From Pseudonocardiaceae bacterium (GTDB lineage Bacteria; Actinomycetota; Actinomycetes; Mycobacteriales; Pseudonocardiaceae), in NCBI GenBank assembly GCA_009379815.1, contig WHSY01000003.1, positions 1-64,000 of the forward strand: a stretch of DNA of 64,000 nucleotides, read 5' to 3'. Within the stretch, counting starts at the first letter, position 1; every line of letters begins with the position of its first letter. The position numbers were made by a program, and so were the translations under genes. The notes under the pieces are model-generated. The model did no database searches. It saw only the letters and a list, made by a program, of their open reading frames with translations, and was not told the DNA's origin. Below, piece by piece: positions 24,147-33,792 of the stretch.

Positions 24147-25100
24147 ATGCACGCTGTCCGCACCGTTGGCGTCGTGGTCTTCGCCGCCCTGGCACTCGCC
24201 GGATGCTCAAACGCGTCAGCGCCGTCTGCGGTCCCGGCGCCTGTGGCTATGCAACCACCGCCCGCTCCCGCGCTCGAACCGCAGAGGGTTGAGCTTGGCG
24301 AGCAATTCGAGATCATAGACGAGGTCGGAACTGTGATCGCGACAGCTGCCTTCACATCGCTTGAGCTGGATCCCGAGTGCAATTCCGATTACGGCGGTGA
24401 GCCGCCGGACACTGGCCACTATATGTTCGTCGGGATGAAAGTCGAGACTACGGTCGATTACTACGGCGAAGGCAGCTTCACTTACCCCTCAGCGCATGAC
24501 TTCGACGTGGTACCCACCGACGGCCCCACCGAGGGTGACGTTTATCCGATGGCGGGCGGTGACTTATGTCTGCCGGACGACAAGGAGGCTTTCGGCTTCA
24601 GCACTTGGACCGCGAACGGCGAGTACGAGGGCTGGATCGTGGTCGAGACTGAGCACGCCGCTGGCGACCTGATGTTGCTGCCGCACTTCTTTACTCACAG
24701 CGCAGGTTGGAAGATCGCCTATCCCGTCGCGCCACCGGCTACCGTCGAGGAGACGACGCAGGCCGCCTCGCCTGCCGCGTCCGAGAGCCCCTCCGACCAC
24801 TGCGACGACCCTGATTGGTGGAATTCGCGCCAGAGCGGGGATCCCGGCGATTACGTGGCGGCCTGTGGCGAGTACCCGTATTGGCTCCCGGATCCGAACG
24901 ATGAGACCGATGTCGGCGTGCAAGACCCTTGCCTGGGGCCGAATGCCGACGTTGAGGCGTGCTCGGATGGCTACAGCGACGACAGTGAGAAGCCGAACTA
25001 CCTCGGGCCGAACGAGAACACTACGGAAGATGGCTACGGCTCGGAATGGACCCGTGACCAGGCATGCGCGGCCGAAGCCATCTCACCCGAGGAGTGCTAG
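24147..25100 (+). CDS. Secreted lipoprotein with DUF4352-like domain
   Basis: A 317-residue protein from ATG 24147 (ribosome site GAGAGGAAAG). The signal peptide VVVFAALALAGC ends in a lipobox, Cys21 being the predicted lipidated residue. A Pro/Ala linker precedes a beta-rich domain with DUF4352 character (QFEIIDEVGTVIATAAFTSL, GHYMFVGMKVETTVDY, DLCLPDDKEAFGFSTWTANG). The C-terminal third is acidic and Asn/Asp-rich. The gene is somewhat AT-richer than the transfer genes. Located between the transfer region and integrase, it may be cargo; a surface or entry-exclusion role is possible but unproven. Confidence 0.7.
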   Translation: MHAVRTVGVVVFAALALAGCSNASAPSAVPAPVAMQPPPAPALEPQRVELGEQFEIIDEVGTVIATAAFTSLELDPECNSDYGGEPPDTGHYMFVGMKVETTVDYYGEGSFTYPSAHDFDVVPTDGPTEGDVYPMAGGDLCLPDDKEAFGFSTWTANGEYEGWIVVETEHAAGDLMLLPHFFTHSAGWKIAYPVAPPATVEETTQAASPAASESPSDHCDDPDWWNSRQSGDPGDYVAACGEYPYWLPDPNDETDVGVQDPCLGPNADVEACSDGYSDDSEKPNYLGPNENTTEDGYGSEWTRDQACAAEAISPEEC

Positions 25101-25102
25101 CG

Positions 25103-25561
25103 ATGTCCAGGACTGTACTGCTCAGCATTGTTGGAGCGTTCGGTATCGCGCTGGCCCTGCTCGGGGCGGTAGCCGTTGGCAACTGGCTGGCATACTCCGG
25201 TACGGCGATGCAATACCCGCCCGGCCAGCGACCGTGCAGTGAAGCCCTCGATGCCCTGCATGCGGTAACCATGGCCCAGCTAAACGCGGGGCCGGGCTCG
25301 ACTGATCCCGACGGTGAAGTGCGAGACGCACTCGAAGACGCTAAGGAGGCGCTCAGTTACCGCGCCGGGGAATCGGATTACTACAGCGCCATTGCCTACG
25401 ACATGGCCGCCGATGCCGTGCTCGCGACGATTGATCCCCTGATCGACGCCTACGATCGAGAGGACCCCGACACCCCCTATACAGAGGCCACCGACTACAT
25501 CTTTCTGCACGGCGACTACAGCGATGCTCGCGCTGGCCTCGGCGGGGAGTGCTCGTCCTGA
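25103..25561 (+). CDS. Hypothetical membrane-anchored protein
   Basis: A 152-residue protein beginning two bases after the lipoprotein stop, so clearly co-transcribed. Residues 5-30 (VLLSIVGAFGIALALLGAVA) form a transmembrane or uncleaved signal segment. The exported part is acidic and helical (EALDALHAVTMAQLNAGPGS, EVRDALEDAKEALSYRAGES). Family not recognised. Pairing with the lipoprotein suggests the two form an envelope complex. Confidence 0.6.
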   Translation: MSRTVLLSIVGAFGIALALLGAVAVGNWLAYSGTAMQYPPGQRPCSEALDALHAVTMAQLNAGPGSTDPDGEVRDALEDAKEALSYRAGESDYYSAIAYDMAADAVLATIDPLIDAYDREDPDTPYTEATDYIFLHGDYSDARAGLGGECSS

Positions 25562-25767
25562 ATCACATGCCAGCACGGCGGCCTCCCCGGCCCGTGCGGT
25601 CCGTTGGTGGCCTCCTCTCTCCCCTGCGCCGTTCTTGGCGTAGGGGATGCTCCTGTGTACGAGCGGACACTGCTGTCGGATCGTGCAGGCTCCGGTGAGG
25701 AAGCGCCGACGGCAGGGTACTGAGCAACTAGCTTTGTATCGCACCGCCCGCTACGAGTGAGTCCAGT

Positions 25768-27218
25768 TCACTCTGCGTTGTTGGCAGCAGCAGGGGTTGC
25801 GATGCATGCAACGCTCTCAACGACAGTGGCTCGGCGTCCCCGGCCAACGTCGATAAGACTCTCGTCCTTGAGAAGGGCCATCGCGCGGTGCGCGGTGCCG
25901 ACTGCGACGGTGTTGGCGCCGGCGAGCTCGGCGACGGTGGGCAGCTGGTCGCCGGGCTTGAGGCGGCCAGCCCGGATGTCGTCGCGGAGCGCCTCGGCGA
26001 TCTGCTCGTACGGTCCGCGCGACGGCTGGACGGGGACGGGCTTGGGCATGACGCTGGCGATGGTGGTGGCCGCGCGGCGGTCGGCCTCATCGACCCATGC
26101 CGCGTAGACCTTGAGTGTGGTGGCGCCGCCGCTGCCGTGGCCGAGCCGGCCGGCGACGGTCCGCAGGTCGACGCCGGCGGCGACGAGCTCGGTGGCGGAG
26201 TAGTGGCGCAGCGAATGCAGCCTGGTGCTACGCAGCTTGAGCTTGACCGCCATTCGCCGGTACCGCTGGGTCAGCGACCGCGGCGCGTATGGAGCGGACC
26301 CGTCCGGGGCGGGGGAGAACACGAACGCGTCATCGTGGACTGCGCAACCGAGGCTGGCGCAACGCTCCTCCCAGAGCTCGCGATGCTGGGTGAGGAGCGC
26401 GAGGGTCTCCGGGTCGAGAGCAACCTTGCGACGCTGCCCAGTCTTCGTCTCCTTCTCCCGCACCCCAACGCTGGTGTGCGCGTTGCTGCGGTGAACCCAG
26501 ATGACTGCTCGGTCGAAGTCGACGTGCCGCCACCGCAGCGCTGATACCTCGCCGCGGCGCGAGCCGGTGATCATCGTCAGCCACAGCAGCAGGCCCCACT
26601 CCGGGTCGACCCACGCGGCATTGAGCAGCGCCGCGGCCTCGTCGCGCTCGGCGGATCGGGCTCGGTGTGCCGCGGCGACGGCGCTTCGGCCATCGCGGCC
26701 TTGTTCACCCCGAGATGCCGCCAGCGCACCGCCCGTTCGAGCGCTCCGCGGATGATGTAGTGGATCTTTCGCGTCGTGCTACTGCTCAACGGCCGGCACA
26801 CGTGTCCGCCGCGGGGCCGCCCGCTGCACATCTCGCGGCACTTGTGGAGGCGGGCGTAGAAGCGTTCCAGGAGCTCGGCGTCGAGCTTGTTGGCCAGCAT
26901 GGCGCCGAACGTCGGCAGCACGTAGATCCGGATGAGGTCGTCGTAGCGCTCCCGGGTCGTCTGCTCGAGCTCGGCCACCTCAAGCCACTGCGTGACGGCC
27001 TGGCGGACCGTGATGTCCGTCTTGGGGTGCTGGTCCTCGTCGACCTGAGCCTGCAGCTTGGTCACGAGGCGCTTGGCCTCGGCGTACGTCTGTGCCGTCT
27101 CGCGCAGCTGGCGTCGCTTGCCCGTGAGCGGGTCGGTGCCGCCCTCGACCACGGCGCGCCACGAGCCGCTGGGTAGCTGCGCCAGGTGACCGCGAGCTCG
27201 CCGCTTCCGGGGAGGCAT
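25768..27218 (-). pseudogene. Tyrosine integrase with C-terminal GntR-type domain, frameshifted near 26645
   Basis: ATG 27218 opens an integrase N terminus (SAM-like core binding, TLTGKRRQ-type arm region, VRQAVTQWLEVAELEQTTRE). After EAPSPRHTEPDPPSA the frame is lost. One missing base near 26645 restores MITGSRRGEVSALRWRHVDF, which carries the first catalytic Arg. The second block LRSTRLHSLRHYSATELVAA supplies HxxR, and GHGSGGATTLKVYAAW supplies the His and Tyr nucleophile. Unusually, about 80 more residues follow with a GntR-like winged helix (YEQIAEALRDDIRAGRLKPG, DQLPTVAELAGANTVAVGTA). Corrected length is about 483. It lies 90 bases from the tRNA-Arg 3' end, the expected integration target. 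Confidence 0.8.
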
Positions 27219-27308
27219 AAGGCGAGAGTAGCGCCGTTTGTGCCACGATCCGTGCCACGACGCCGCATGCGCGGGCAGCTGGCGTGCTGCGTTGCTGGTC
27301 AGAGCTAG

Positions 27309-27345
27309 TGCCCCCGGCAGGATTCGAACCTGCGCTCCCGCCTCC
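27309..27345. other. Probable attachment-site core (tRNA 3' half)
   Basis: Integrases of this type recombine within the anticodon-to-3' portion of a tRNA, leaving a restored tRNA at one end and a duplicate of that segment at the other. The position relative to the integrase fits. The duplicate was not found anywhere to the left in this window, so the site is inferred from context only. Confidence 0.4.
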
Positions 27346-27380
27346 GGAGGGCGGTGCTCTATCCCCTGAGCTACGGGGGC
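27309..27380 (-). tRNA. tRNA-Arg (anticodon CCG)
   Basis: Read on the minus strand the gene starts GCCCCCGTAGCTCAGGGGAT and folds into a full cloverleaf of 72 bases: acceptor GCCCCCG/CGGGGGC, D arm GCTC/GAGC, anticodon stem CCGCC/GGCGG with loop CTCCGGA (anticodon CCG, reading CGG), and T arm GCAGG-TTCGAAT-CCTGC with discriminator A. CCA is not encoded. Its 3' end faces the integrase gene, the classic arrangement for a tyrosine-integrase attachment site, and the gene is intact after integration. Confidence 0.95.
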
Positions 27381-27431
27381 CGTGCCACGTCGCGCGGCGA
27401 CTCCGGAAGACTACCCCACCATGGTGCCTCG

Positions 27432-28109
27432 TCAGGTGGGCGGTGGCAGTGGCTGGGCGCCCCGCTCGGCCAGCAGCCGCGTCATGTAGTCGCTCTCCTT
27501 GAGCTGGGCCGACAGCATCTGCCCTGCCAGGTTGCGGACCTGCGGCACCTCGGCGTGCTGCTGTGCGTGGCGCAGCATCGGCACCCCGCCCTGGTGGTGG
27601 CGCAGCATGAGCTGCAGGAACATCACGTCGAACTCCGGTCCGGAGGCCCGGCGCAACACGTCGAGTTCCTGCGGCGAGGCCATCCCCGGCATGGTCTCGA
27701 CGCCGCCGCCCCCGTGGCCATGACCCGACATCCACGTCATGTGGCCGCCCGGTGGCAGCGCCGGCGCATCCCAGAGGCTCAGCCAGCCCTGCATCCGGCC
27801 GATCTGCTCGAGCTGCGTGGTCTGGATGTCGAAGGCCAGCGGTCGGATTGCCGGGTCGGTGCTGCGGGTCGGCACGAGCGCGCCCATCAGCGCGGCCTGC
27901 CGGTGGTGCACGCTCATGTCCTGGGCGAAGCCGACGGACACCGAGTCCAGGCCCGGCTCCGCGGCAGGCTCCCCACGCTGCCCGAGCAGCAACCCGGCGG
28001 ATGCGCCGAGCAGCAGGACGGCCAGCACCGCGCCGGTGACGATCACCACCCGCATCCACGCGGGCCCGCGAGCAGGGGAGCCGCTCTCAGTGGTCATGAC
28101 GCCGCTCAC
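27432..28109 (-). CDS. DUF305 family protein (membrane-anchored, His/Met-rich)
   Basis: A 225-residue protein. One transmembrane helix (VVIVTGAVLAVLLLGASAGL, residues about 22-42) precedes a four-helix DUF305 domain with paired HH motifs (AQDMSVHHRQAALMGALV and FLQLMLRHHQGGVPMLRHAQ) and a Met/His/Gly-rich loop (HMTWMSGHGHGGGG). DUF305 proteins are exported and often linked to copper handling; the His/Met content agrees, but the metal is not proven. Its GTG start overlaps the stop of the DUF3105 gene, so the pair is translationally coupled. ATG 28097 is an alternative start. Confidence 0.85.
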   Translation of the reverse strand: MSGVMTTESGSPARGPAWMRVVIVTGAVLAVLLLGASAGLLLGQRGEPAAEPGLDSVSVGFAQDMSVHHRQAALMGALVPTRSTDPAIRPLAFDIQTTQLEQIGRMQGWLSLWDAPALPPGGHMTWMSGHGHGGGGVETMPGMASPQELDVLRRASGPEFDVMFLQLMLRHHQGGVPMLRHAQQHAEVPQVRNLAGQMLSAQLKESDYMTRLLAERGAQPLPPPT

Positions 28110-28876
28110 CCGCCGGTCGGGCCGCCACCGCGGCCGCCGTTGAAGTCCATGCCCACCGCGTCGGGACCGGGGGGCGCGGGGTTGAACGGCGGTGGGTTGG
28201 CCGGGTCGAACGCCTCGGTGGGAACATCGCAGGACGCCCCCACCTCCGGGTACATGTACTGGTTGAGCCGCAGCGCCTGGATGAACTGGTCGATGCGGGG
28301 ATCGGACGCGGAGTCGACCTTGAGCTGGTGGCCCCAGGACTGCAGCGAGACCGGCGAGTCCAGACCGGGGTAGGGCGACAGCAGCATGTAACTCCGCCCC
28401 TCGACCCGCTCGCGCAGCGACGCCAGCGCGTCCCCGGACACCAGCTCCGGGTTGTAGGTGATCCAGACGCTGCCGTGCTCCAGCGCGTGCACCATGTTCT
28501 CGGTGCGCACCGGCTCGGAGTAGACGACCCCGTTGCAGGCGGCCCAGATCGAGGCGTGCGGCCCGCCGAACGGCGGCGACCTGTCGTAGGCCACCCGCTG
28601 GCCCGGTCTTACGTGGCCGGTGGCGTCGTGGGTCTCGAAGACCACGCCGTCGATCTGCCGGGACGGGTCCTGGTTCTCGGCGCTCGGCGTGAACGGCGCG
28701 AGCGCCTCACGCTGGTCCTGCCCGGACTCGAAGCGCATGAACAGGAAGCCGAACACGGCCGCGGCGAAGATCACGACGCCCAGCACCGCGAGCACCGTGC
28801 CCCACGGTTTGGGCTTACTTCCGCTGACTACGGAGCGCGCGCTGCGAACCGCCTTGTTTTTCCTCCCACTGGGCAT
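28106..28876 (-). CDS. DUF3105 family membrane-anchored protein
   Basis: A 256-residue protein with a Lys/Arg-rich N terminus, one transmembrane helix (VLAVLGVVIFAAAVFGFLFM, about residues 28-50) and an extracellular DUF3105 domain. The domain is recognisable from YDRSPPFGGPHASIWAACNG, VRTENMVHALEHGSVWITYN and SPYPGLDSPVSLQSWGHQLK. DUF3105 and DUF305 genes are commonly adjacent in actinobacteria, and here they overlap by four bases. Function unknown; a role in exported metal binding is inferred from the partner. Confidence 0.85.
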   Translation of the reverse strand: MPSGRKNKAVRSARSVVSGSKPKPWGTVLAVLGVVIFAAAVFGFLFMRFESGQDQREALAPFTPSAENQDPSRQIDGVVFETHDATGHVRPGQRVAYDRSPPFGGPHASIWAACNGVVYSEPVRTENMVHALEHGSVWITYNPELVSGDALASLRERVEGRSYMLLSPYPGLDSPVSLQSWGHQLKVDSASDPRIDQFIQALRLNQYMYPEVGASCDVPTEAFDPANPPPFNPAPPGPDAVGMDFNGGRGGGPTGG

Positions 28877-29031
28877 GCTCGAAAGACCCTCGTTCGCCGG
28901 TGTCTGGTCGGCCGCCGAACAGTGGCGGGCCTGCGGTCGACAGCCAGTCTAGGGACACCGCCTGAGCAGACGATGAGCGCTCCGGCCAACCGCCCGTCCA
29001 GCAGCGCGGACGTCTCCCTAGACTTGCCGGG

Positions 29032-29922
29032 GTGACCCCCGCAGTGCTCGCTGATCTGGTTCGCGCCGCCGCGCACGACGTGCTCGACGGCCGCGGGCTC
29101 GACACGGCGGCGCTGCCGTCCACCGTCACCGTCGAGCGGCCCCGCGACGCTACCCAGGGCCACTACGCGACCAACCTCGCGCTGCAGTCCGCGAAGCAGG
29201 CCGGGGTGGCGCTGCGGGAGTTCGCGGGATGGCTGGCCGAGGCGCTGCGCAGTGCCGACGGGGTGGCATCGGTGCAGGTCGCCGGACCGGGATTCGTCAA
29301 CCTGCGGCTGGCCGCCGGCGCGCAGGCCGGGGTCGTCGGTGAGGTGCTCGCCGCCGGGAGCCGGTACGGCATCGGGGACGCGCCCGACCGGTTCGTGGCC
29401 CCGGGCTGGGCCCGCACGCCTGCGGGCACCGTCATGACGGCGGAGCAGCTGGTCGAGGAGATCGGTGCCGACGCCGCCCACTACGCGCTGCTGCGCAGCG
29501 GTCGCGGCACCGCGATCGACGTCGAGCCGTGGTCGAGGCACACCGACGACAACCCGGTGTTCTTCGTGCAGTACGCGCATTCCCGGCTCGCCTCGCTGGT
29601 CCGCAACGGCGCCGACCTCGGCGTCACGACCGCGGGCGCCGATCTCGGGTTGCTCATTGACGACGGGGAGGACGAGCTGATCCGGACCATGGGCGAGTTC
29701 GGGAGTGTCGTGGCCATGCGCGAGCCGCACCGGGTGGCACGCTACCTCGAGCGGCTCGCCGGCGCCTTCCACCGGTTCCACGGCAGCTGCCGGATACTGC
29801 CGATGGGCGACGAGGAAGCCGGCGCGCTGCACTCGGCGCGGGTCGCGCTGTGCGATGCCGCCCGCCAGGTCCTGGCCAACGGCCTGCGACTGCTCGGTGT
29901 CACCGCTCCGGAGCGGATGTGA
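29032..29922 (+). CDS. ArgS-related anticodon-binding protein without catalytic core (NrtL-like)
   Basis: A 296-residue protein from GTG 29032. Residues 1-100 match the arginyl-tRNA synthetase N-terminal domain ([31 protein letters not shown]). Residues about 130-296 match the end of the core and DALR anticodon-binding domain ([53 protein letters not shown]). The Rossmann core with the HIGH signature is missing. Full ArgS is about 550-590 residues, so this cannot charge tRNA. The frame is clean and the stop overlaps the lysA start, so it is a maintained gene rather than debris. It occupies the place where argS precedes lysA in many actinobacteria. Confidence 0.8.
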   Translation: MTPAVLADLVRAAAHDVLDGRGLDTAALPSTVTVERPRDATQGHYATNLALQSAKQAGVALREFAGWLAEALRSADGVASVQVAGPGFVNLRLAAGAQAGVVGEVLAAGSRYGIGDAPDRFVAPGWARTPAGTVMTAEQLVEEIGADAAHYALLRSGRGTAIDVEPWSRHTDDNPVFFVQYAHSRLASLVRNGADLGVTTAGADLGLLIDDGEDELIRTMGEFGSVVAMREPHRVARYLERLAGAFHRFHGSCRILPMGDEEAGALHSARVALCDAARQVLANGLRLLGVTAPERM

Positions 29923-31340
29923 GGGCGCATCCCGCGGGCCCCCGGCACGCCGACGTGCTGGCGCCTCCCTCGACAGCGGGACCCCCGCCTGCCGCGGCCG
30001 CCGACCTCGAGGCGCTGCACCCGCAGGTCTGGCCCCGGGGCGCGCAGCGCGATCGCGACGGCGTGGTGGCGCTGGCCGGTGTGGATGTCCGGGAACTCGC
30101 GGCAACGTACGGCACCCCGCTGTTCGTCGTCGACGAGGACGACTTCCGGGGCCGCTGCGCCGAGCACGCCGCCGCGTTCGGCGCCCCGGCGCGGGTGCAC
30201 TACGCGTCCAAGGCGTTCCTGTGCACCGAGATCGCCCGCTGGGTCGCCGCCGAGGGCCTCGGCCTCGACGTCTGCAGCGGCGGCGAGCTCGCCGTCGCGC
30301 TGTACGCTGGCTTTCCCGCTGAGCGGATCGCCTTGCACGGCAACAACAAGTCCACCGCGGAGCTCGACGCGGCGCTGGAGGCGGGCTTGGGCGCGATCGT
30401 GCTGGACTCGTTTCTCGAGATCGCCCGGCTCGACGATCTCGCCCGCCGCCGCGGCGTGGTGGCGCCGGTGCTGGTGCGCGTCACCGTCGGTGTCGAGGCC
30501 CACACCCACGAGTTCATCGCCACCGCCCACGAGGACCAGAAGTTCGGTTTTTCGCTGGCCACCGGTGACGCCGCCGAGGCGATCCGGCGGGTGCTCAAGT
30601 CGGGCGGCCTCGGGCTGATCGGGTTGCACAGCCACATCGGCTCGCAGATCTACGACGCCAGCGGTTTCGAGGTGGCCGCACACCGGATGGTGGGGCTGCT
30701 CGCGGCGATCCGCGACGAACACGGCGAGGATGCGGCAGCGGCGGCATCCGTACTGGACCTCGGCGGCGGGCTCGGGATCGCCTACCGCCCCGAGGACGAC
30801 CCGATGCCACCCGCGGAGCTGGCAGGCCAGCTACGGTCGACTGTGGATGCCGAGTGCCGAGCGGCCGGGCTCGCGACACCGGTGCTCGCCGTCGAGCCGG
30901 GCCGCGCGATCGCCGGACCGGGAACCGTGACCCTCTACGAGGTCGGGACGATCAAGGACGTGCGCCTGGGCTCGAACGCCGTCCGCCGCTACGTCTCGGT
31001 CGACGGCGGGATGAGCGACAACGTGCGTACCGCCCTCTACGGTGCCAGCTACGACTGCCGAGTGGTCTCGCGCGGCTCGCAGGCGCCCCCGGCGATGTCG
31101 CGGGTGGTCGGCAAGCACTGCGAGACCGGTGACGTGGTCGTACGGGACTGCTGGCTTCCGGCCGACACCGCCGCCGGCGACCTGCTCGCCGTCGCCGCGA
31201 CCGGAGCGTATTGCTACTCGATGTCGAGCCGCTACAACCTGCTGCCACGGCCCGCGGTGGTGGCGGTGCGCGACGGGGTGCACCGGCCGCTGCTACGCCG
31301 GGAGACGATGGGCGACATGATGTCGCTGGAGGTGTCGTGA
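29919..31340 (+). CDS. lysA: Diaminopimelate decarboxylase
   Basis: A 473-residue protein from GTG 29919, overlapping the previous stop. It converts meso-diaminopimelate to L-lysine with pyridoxal phosphate. Lys98 in [10 protein letters not shown] is the expected PLP Schiff-base residue; [23 protein letters not shown] and [10 protein letters not shown] (phosphate-binding Gly loop) are fold-III decarboxylase motifs, and the C-terminal part has [11 protein letters not shown] and CETGDVV. About 35 N-terminal residues are an extension rich in Pro/Ala. It is followed by hom through a GTGA overlap. Confidence 0.93.
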   Translation: MRAHPAGPRHADVLAPPSTAGPPPAAAADLEALHPQVWPRGAQRDRDGVVALAGVDVRELAATYGTPLFVVDEDDFRGRCAEHAAAFGAPARVHYASKAFLCTEIARWVAAEGLGLDVCSGGELAVALYAGFPAERIALHGNNKSTAELDAALEAGLGAIVLDSFLEIARLDDLARRRGVVAPVLVRVTVGVEAHTHEFIATAHEDQKFGFSLATGDAAEAIRRVLKSGGLGLIGLHSHIGSQIYDASGFEVAAHRMVGLLAAIRDEHGEDAAAAASVLDLGGGLGIAYRPEDDPMPPAELAGQLRSTVDAECRAAGLATPVLAVEPGRAIAGPGTVTLYEVGTIKDVRLGSNAVRRYVSVDGGMSDNVRTALYGASYDCRVVSRGSQAPPAMSRVVGKHCETGDVVVRDCWLPADTAAGDLLAVAATGAYCYSMSSRYNLLPRPAVVAVRDGVHRPLLRRETMGDMMSLEVS

Positions 31341-32674
31341 AGCCCGAGGGCGATCGTGCCATCGGTGTCGCACTGCTGGGTTGCGGCACCGTGGGCCGCG
31401 AGGTGCTGCGGCTGCTGACCGAGCAGGCCGGCGAGCTCGAGGCCCGCGTCGGCGCGCCCGTCCGGCTTGCCGGCATCGCGGTGCGGCGACCGCACCGCCA
31501 CCCCGACGTCCCGCAGGAACTGCTCACGACCGAGGCGTCGGAGCTGGTGGCCCGCGACGATGTCGACGTCGTCGTCGAGGTGATCGGCGGCATCGAGCCC
31601 GCCCGGTCACTGCTGCTGCGCGCGCTGCGTGCCGGTCGCGGCGTGGTGACGGCGAACAAGGCGCTGCTCGCCGAGCAGGGCGCCGACCTCTTCGCCGCGG
31701 CCGATGCGTCGAGCGCCGACCTCTACTTCGAGGCCGCCGTGGCAGGGGCGATCCCGCTGCTGCGTCCGCTGCGCGAATCGCTGGCGGGCGACCGCATCAG
31801 CCGGGTCACCGGCATTGTCAACGGCACCACCAACTTCATCCTCTCCGCGATGGACTCCTCCGGGGCCGGCTATGCCGAGACGCTCGACGAGGCCAGCCGC
31901 CTCGGGTACGCCGAGGCCGACCCCAGCGCCGACGTCGACGGCTACGACGCCGCGTCGAAGGCCGCGATCCTCGCCTCCCTCGCCTTCCACACCCGGGTCA
32001 CCAGCGCGGACGTCCACCGCGAGGGCATCACCGAGGTGAACTCGGCCGACGTCGTCGCGGCCCGCGAGCTCGGGCGGACGGTGAAACTGCTCGCGATCTG
32101 CGAGCGGATCCGCGAACCGGACGGCGCGGGCGGCGTCGCGGAATCGGTCTCGGCCAGGGTGTACCCGGCGATGATTCCGCTGTCGCACCCGCTGGCCAGT
32201 GTCGGCGGCGCGTACAACGCGGTGTTCGTCGAGGCCGACGCGGCGGGCGCGCTGATGTTCTACGGCCAGGGCGCGGGCGGCGCGCCGACGGCCAGCGCGG
32301 TGCTGGGCGACCTCGTCGCGGTCGCCCGCAACCGGGTGGCGGGGGGCCACGGACCGCGCGAGTCCGCCTACGCCGACCTGCCGCTGCGCACCATGGGGGA
32401 GACGCCGACCAGCTACCACGTCAGCCTCGACGTGGCCGACCGGCCCGGTGTGCTCGCCCAGGTCGCGCAGGTCTTCGCCGAGCACGGGGTGTCGATCTCG
32501 GTGGTACGCCAGACCGCCCGCGACAGCGAGGACGCGCCCGGCGATGCGATCCTCGTGATCGTGACCCACGTGGCCCCGGACGCCGCGCTGCGGTCCACGG
32601 TCGACAAGCTCGCGGGGCTCGACGCGGTGCGCGAGGTGCTCAGCGTGATGCGGGTGGAGGGGGAGGTCTCGTGA
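31337..32674 (+). CDS. hom: Homoserine dehydrogenase
   Basis: A 445-residue protein with the NAD(P) loop [11 protein letters not shown] near residue 12, catalytic-domain motifs [24 protein letters not shown] and [17 protein letters not shown], and a C-terminal ACT domain ([20 protein letters not shown], from about residue 360) that in this family mediates threonine feedback inhibition. It reduces aspartate semialdehyde to homoserine. GTGA overlaps couple it to lysA upstream and thrC downstream, so lysine and threonine branches are expressed together. Confidence 0.95.
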   Translation: MKPEGDRAIGVALLGCGTVGREVLRLLTEQAGELEARVGAPVRLAGIAVRRPHRHPDVPQELLTTEASELVARDDVDVVVEVIGGIEPARSLLLRALRAGRGVVTANKALLAEQGADLFAAADASSADLYFEAAVAGAIPLLRPLRESLAGDRISRVTGIVNGTTNFILSAMDSSGAGYAETLDEASRLGYAEADPSADVDGYDAASKAAILASLAFHTRVTSADVHREGITEVNSADVVAARELGRTVKLLAICERIREPDGAGGVAESVSARVYPAMIPLSHPLASVGGAYNAVFVEADAAGALMFYGQGAGGAPTASAVLGDLVAVARNRVAGGHGPRESAYADLPLRTMGETPTSYHVSLDVADRPGVLAQVAQVFAEHGVSISVVRQTARDSEDAPGDAILVIVTHVAPDAALRSTVDKLAGLDAVREVLSVMRVEGEVS

Positions 32675-33777
32675 AACCCGCTCCGGCGGGTCGTACCGCA
32701 CACGCCGGGTCTCCCACCGGCCTGGCCTGGCCCGGCGTGATCGCGGCCTACGGCGAGCGGATCGCCGCGCACTCGGACCGGACCGTGGTCACCCTCGGAG
32801 AGGGCGGCACCCCGCTGCTGCCCGCCGAGCACCTCTCCGAGCGCACCGGTTGCGAGGTGCTGCTCAAGATCGAGGGCGCCAACCCGACCGGGTCGTTCAA
32901 GGACCGCGGCATGACCATCGCGGTCACCGATGCGCTCGCCCGGGGCGCCCAGGCGGTGCTGTGCGCCTCCACGGGCAACACCTCGGCCTCCGCGGCCGCC
33001 TACGCCGCCAAGGCGGGACTCGGCTGCGCGGTGCTGGTGCCGCAGGGCAAGATCGCGCTGGGCAAGCTCGCGCAGGCGACCGCCTACGGCGCGCGGATCC
33101 TCGCCGTGGGGGGCAACTTCGACGACTGCCTGGAGCTGGCCCGCAAGACCGCGACCGACTACCCCGTGACCGCACTGGTGAACTCCGTCAACCCGTTGCG
33201 GCTGCACGGGCAGAAGAGTGCCGCCTTCGAGGTCTGCGACGTGCTGGGCCGCGCACCCGACGTCCACTGCCTGCCCGTGGGCAACGCCGGCAACATCACC
33301 GCCTACTGGATGGGTTACACCGAATACCAGGCCGACGGGCTGGTGGTGGCGGTGCCGCGGATGTTCGGCTTCCAGGCCGCCGGGGCCGCGCCGCTCGTGC
33401 ACGGCTCGCCGGTGCCCGCCCCGGAGACCATCGCCACCGCGATCCGGATCGGCAGCCCCGCGTCGTGGACCGGGGCGATCCGGGCCCGTGACGAGTCCGG
33501 CGGGCTGTTCGACGCCGTCACCGACGAGCAGATCCTCGAGGCGTACCGGCTGCTCGCCGCCCGGGAGGGGGTCTTCGTGGAACCCGCGTCGGCCGCCTCG
33601 GTGGCCGGCCTGCTCGCGGTCGCCGCCGACGGCCGACTGCCCGCCGGCTCGCTCGTCGTGTGCACGGTCACCGGGCACGGCCTCAAGGACCCCGACACCG
33701 CCTTGAAGGACGTGCCGGAGCCCGAACCCGTTCCGGTGAATCCCGGTGCCGTCGCCGCCGCCCTGGAGCTCCTGTGA
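32671..33777 (+). CDS. thrC: Threonine synthase
   Basis: A 368-residue fold-II PLP enzyme converting O-phosphohomoserine to threonine. Lys77 in GSFKDRGM binds [23 protein letters not shown] binds the substrate phosphate and PLP ring, and [15 protein letters not shown] is the Gly-rich phosphate loop. It starts in the GTGA overlap with hom. Its own stop falls in the first half-unit of the palindromic repeat that separates it from thrB. Confidence 0.95.
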   Translation: MKPAPAGRTAHAGSPTGLAWPGVIAAYGERIAAHSDRTVVTLGEGGTPLLPAEHLSERTGCEVLLKIEGANPTGSFKDRGMTIAVTDALARGAQAVLCASTGNTSASAAAYAAKAGLGCAVLVPQGKIALGKLAQATAYGARILAVGGNFDDCLELARKTATDYPVTALVNSVNPLRLHGQKSAAFEVCDVLGRAPDVHCLPVGNAGNITAYWMGYTEYQADGLVVAVPRMFGFQAAGAAPLVHGSPVPAPETIATAIRIGSPASWTGAIRARDESGGLFDAVTDEQILEAYRLLAAREGVFVEPASAASVAGLLAVAADGRLPAGSLVVCTVTGHGLKDPDTALKDVPEPEPVPVNPGAVAAALELL

Positions 33778-33792
33778 GTGGCGCTTCGCGCC

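Noticed and set aside
987-25767. Second attachment site copying the tRNA-Arg 3' half
   Set aside because: Searched for GGATTCGAACC and CCCCCGGCAG-type segments to the left by eye; only chance partial matches such as GGCAGGATCGAC in unrelated genes were found.
29032-29922. Reading the ArgS-like gene as a broken argS
   Set aside because: The frame is intact from start to stop, is coupled to lysA, and the junction between N-terminal and DALR parts is clean, so a maintained truncated family is more likely.
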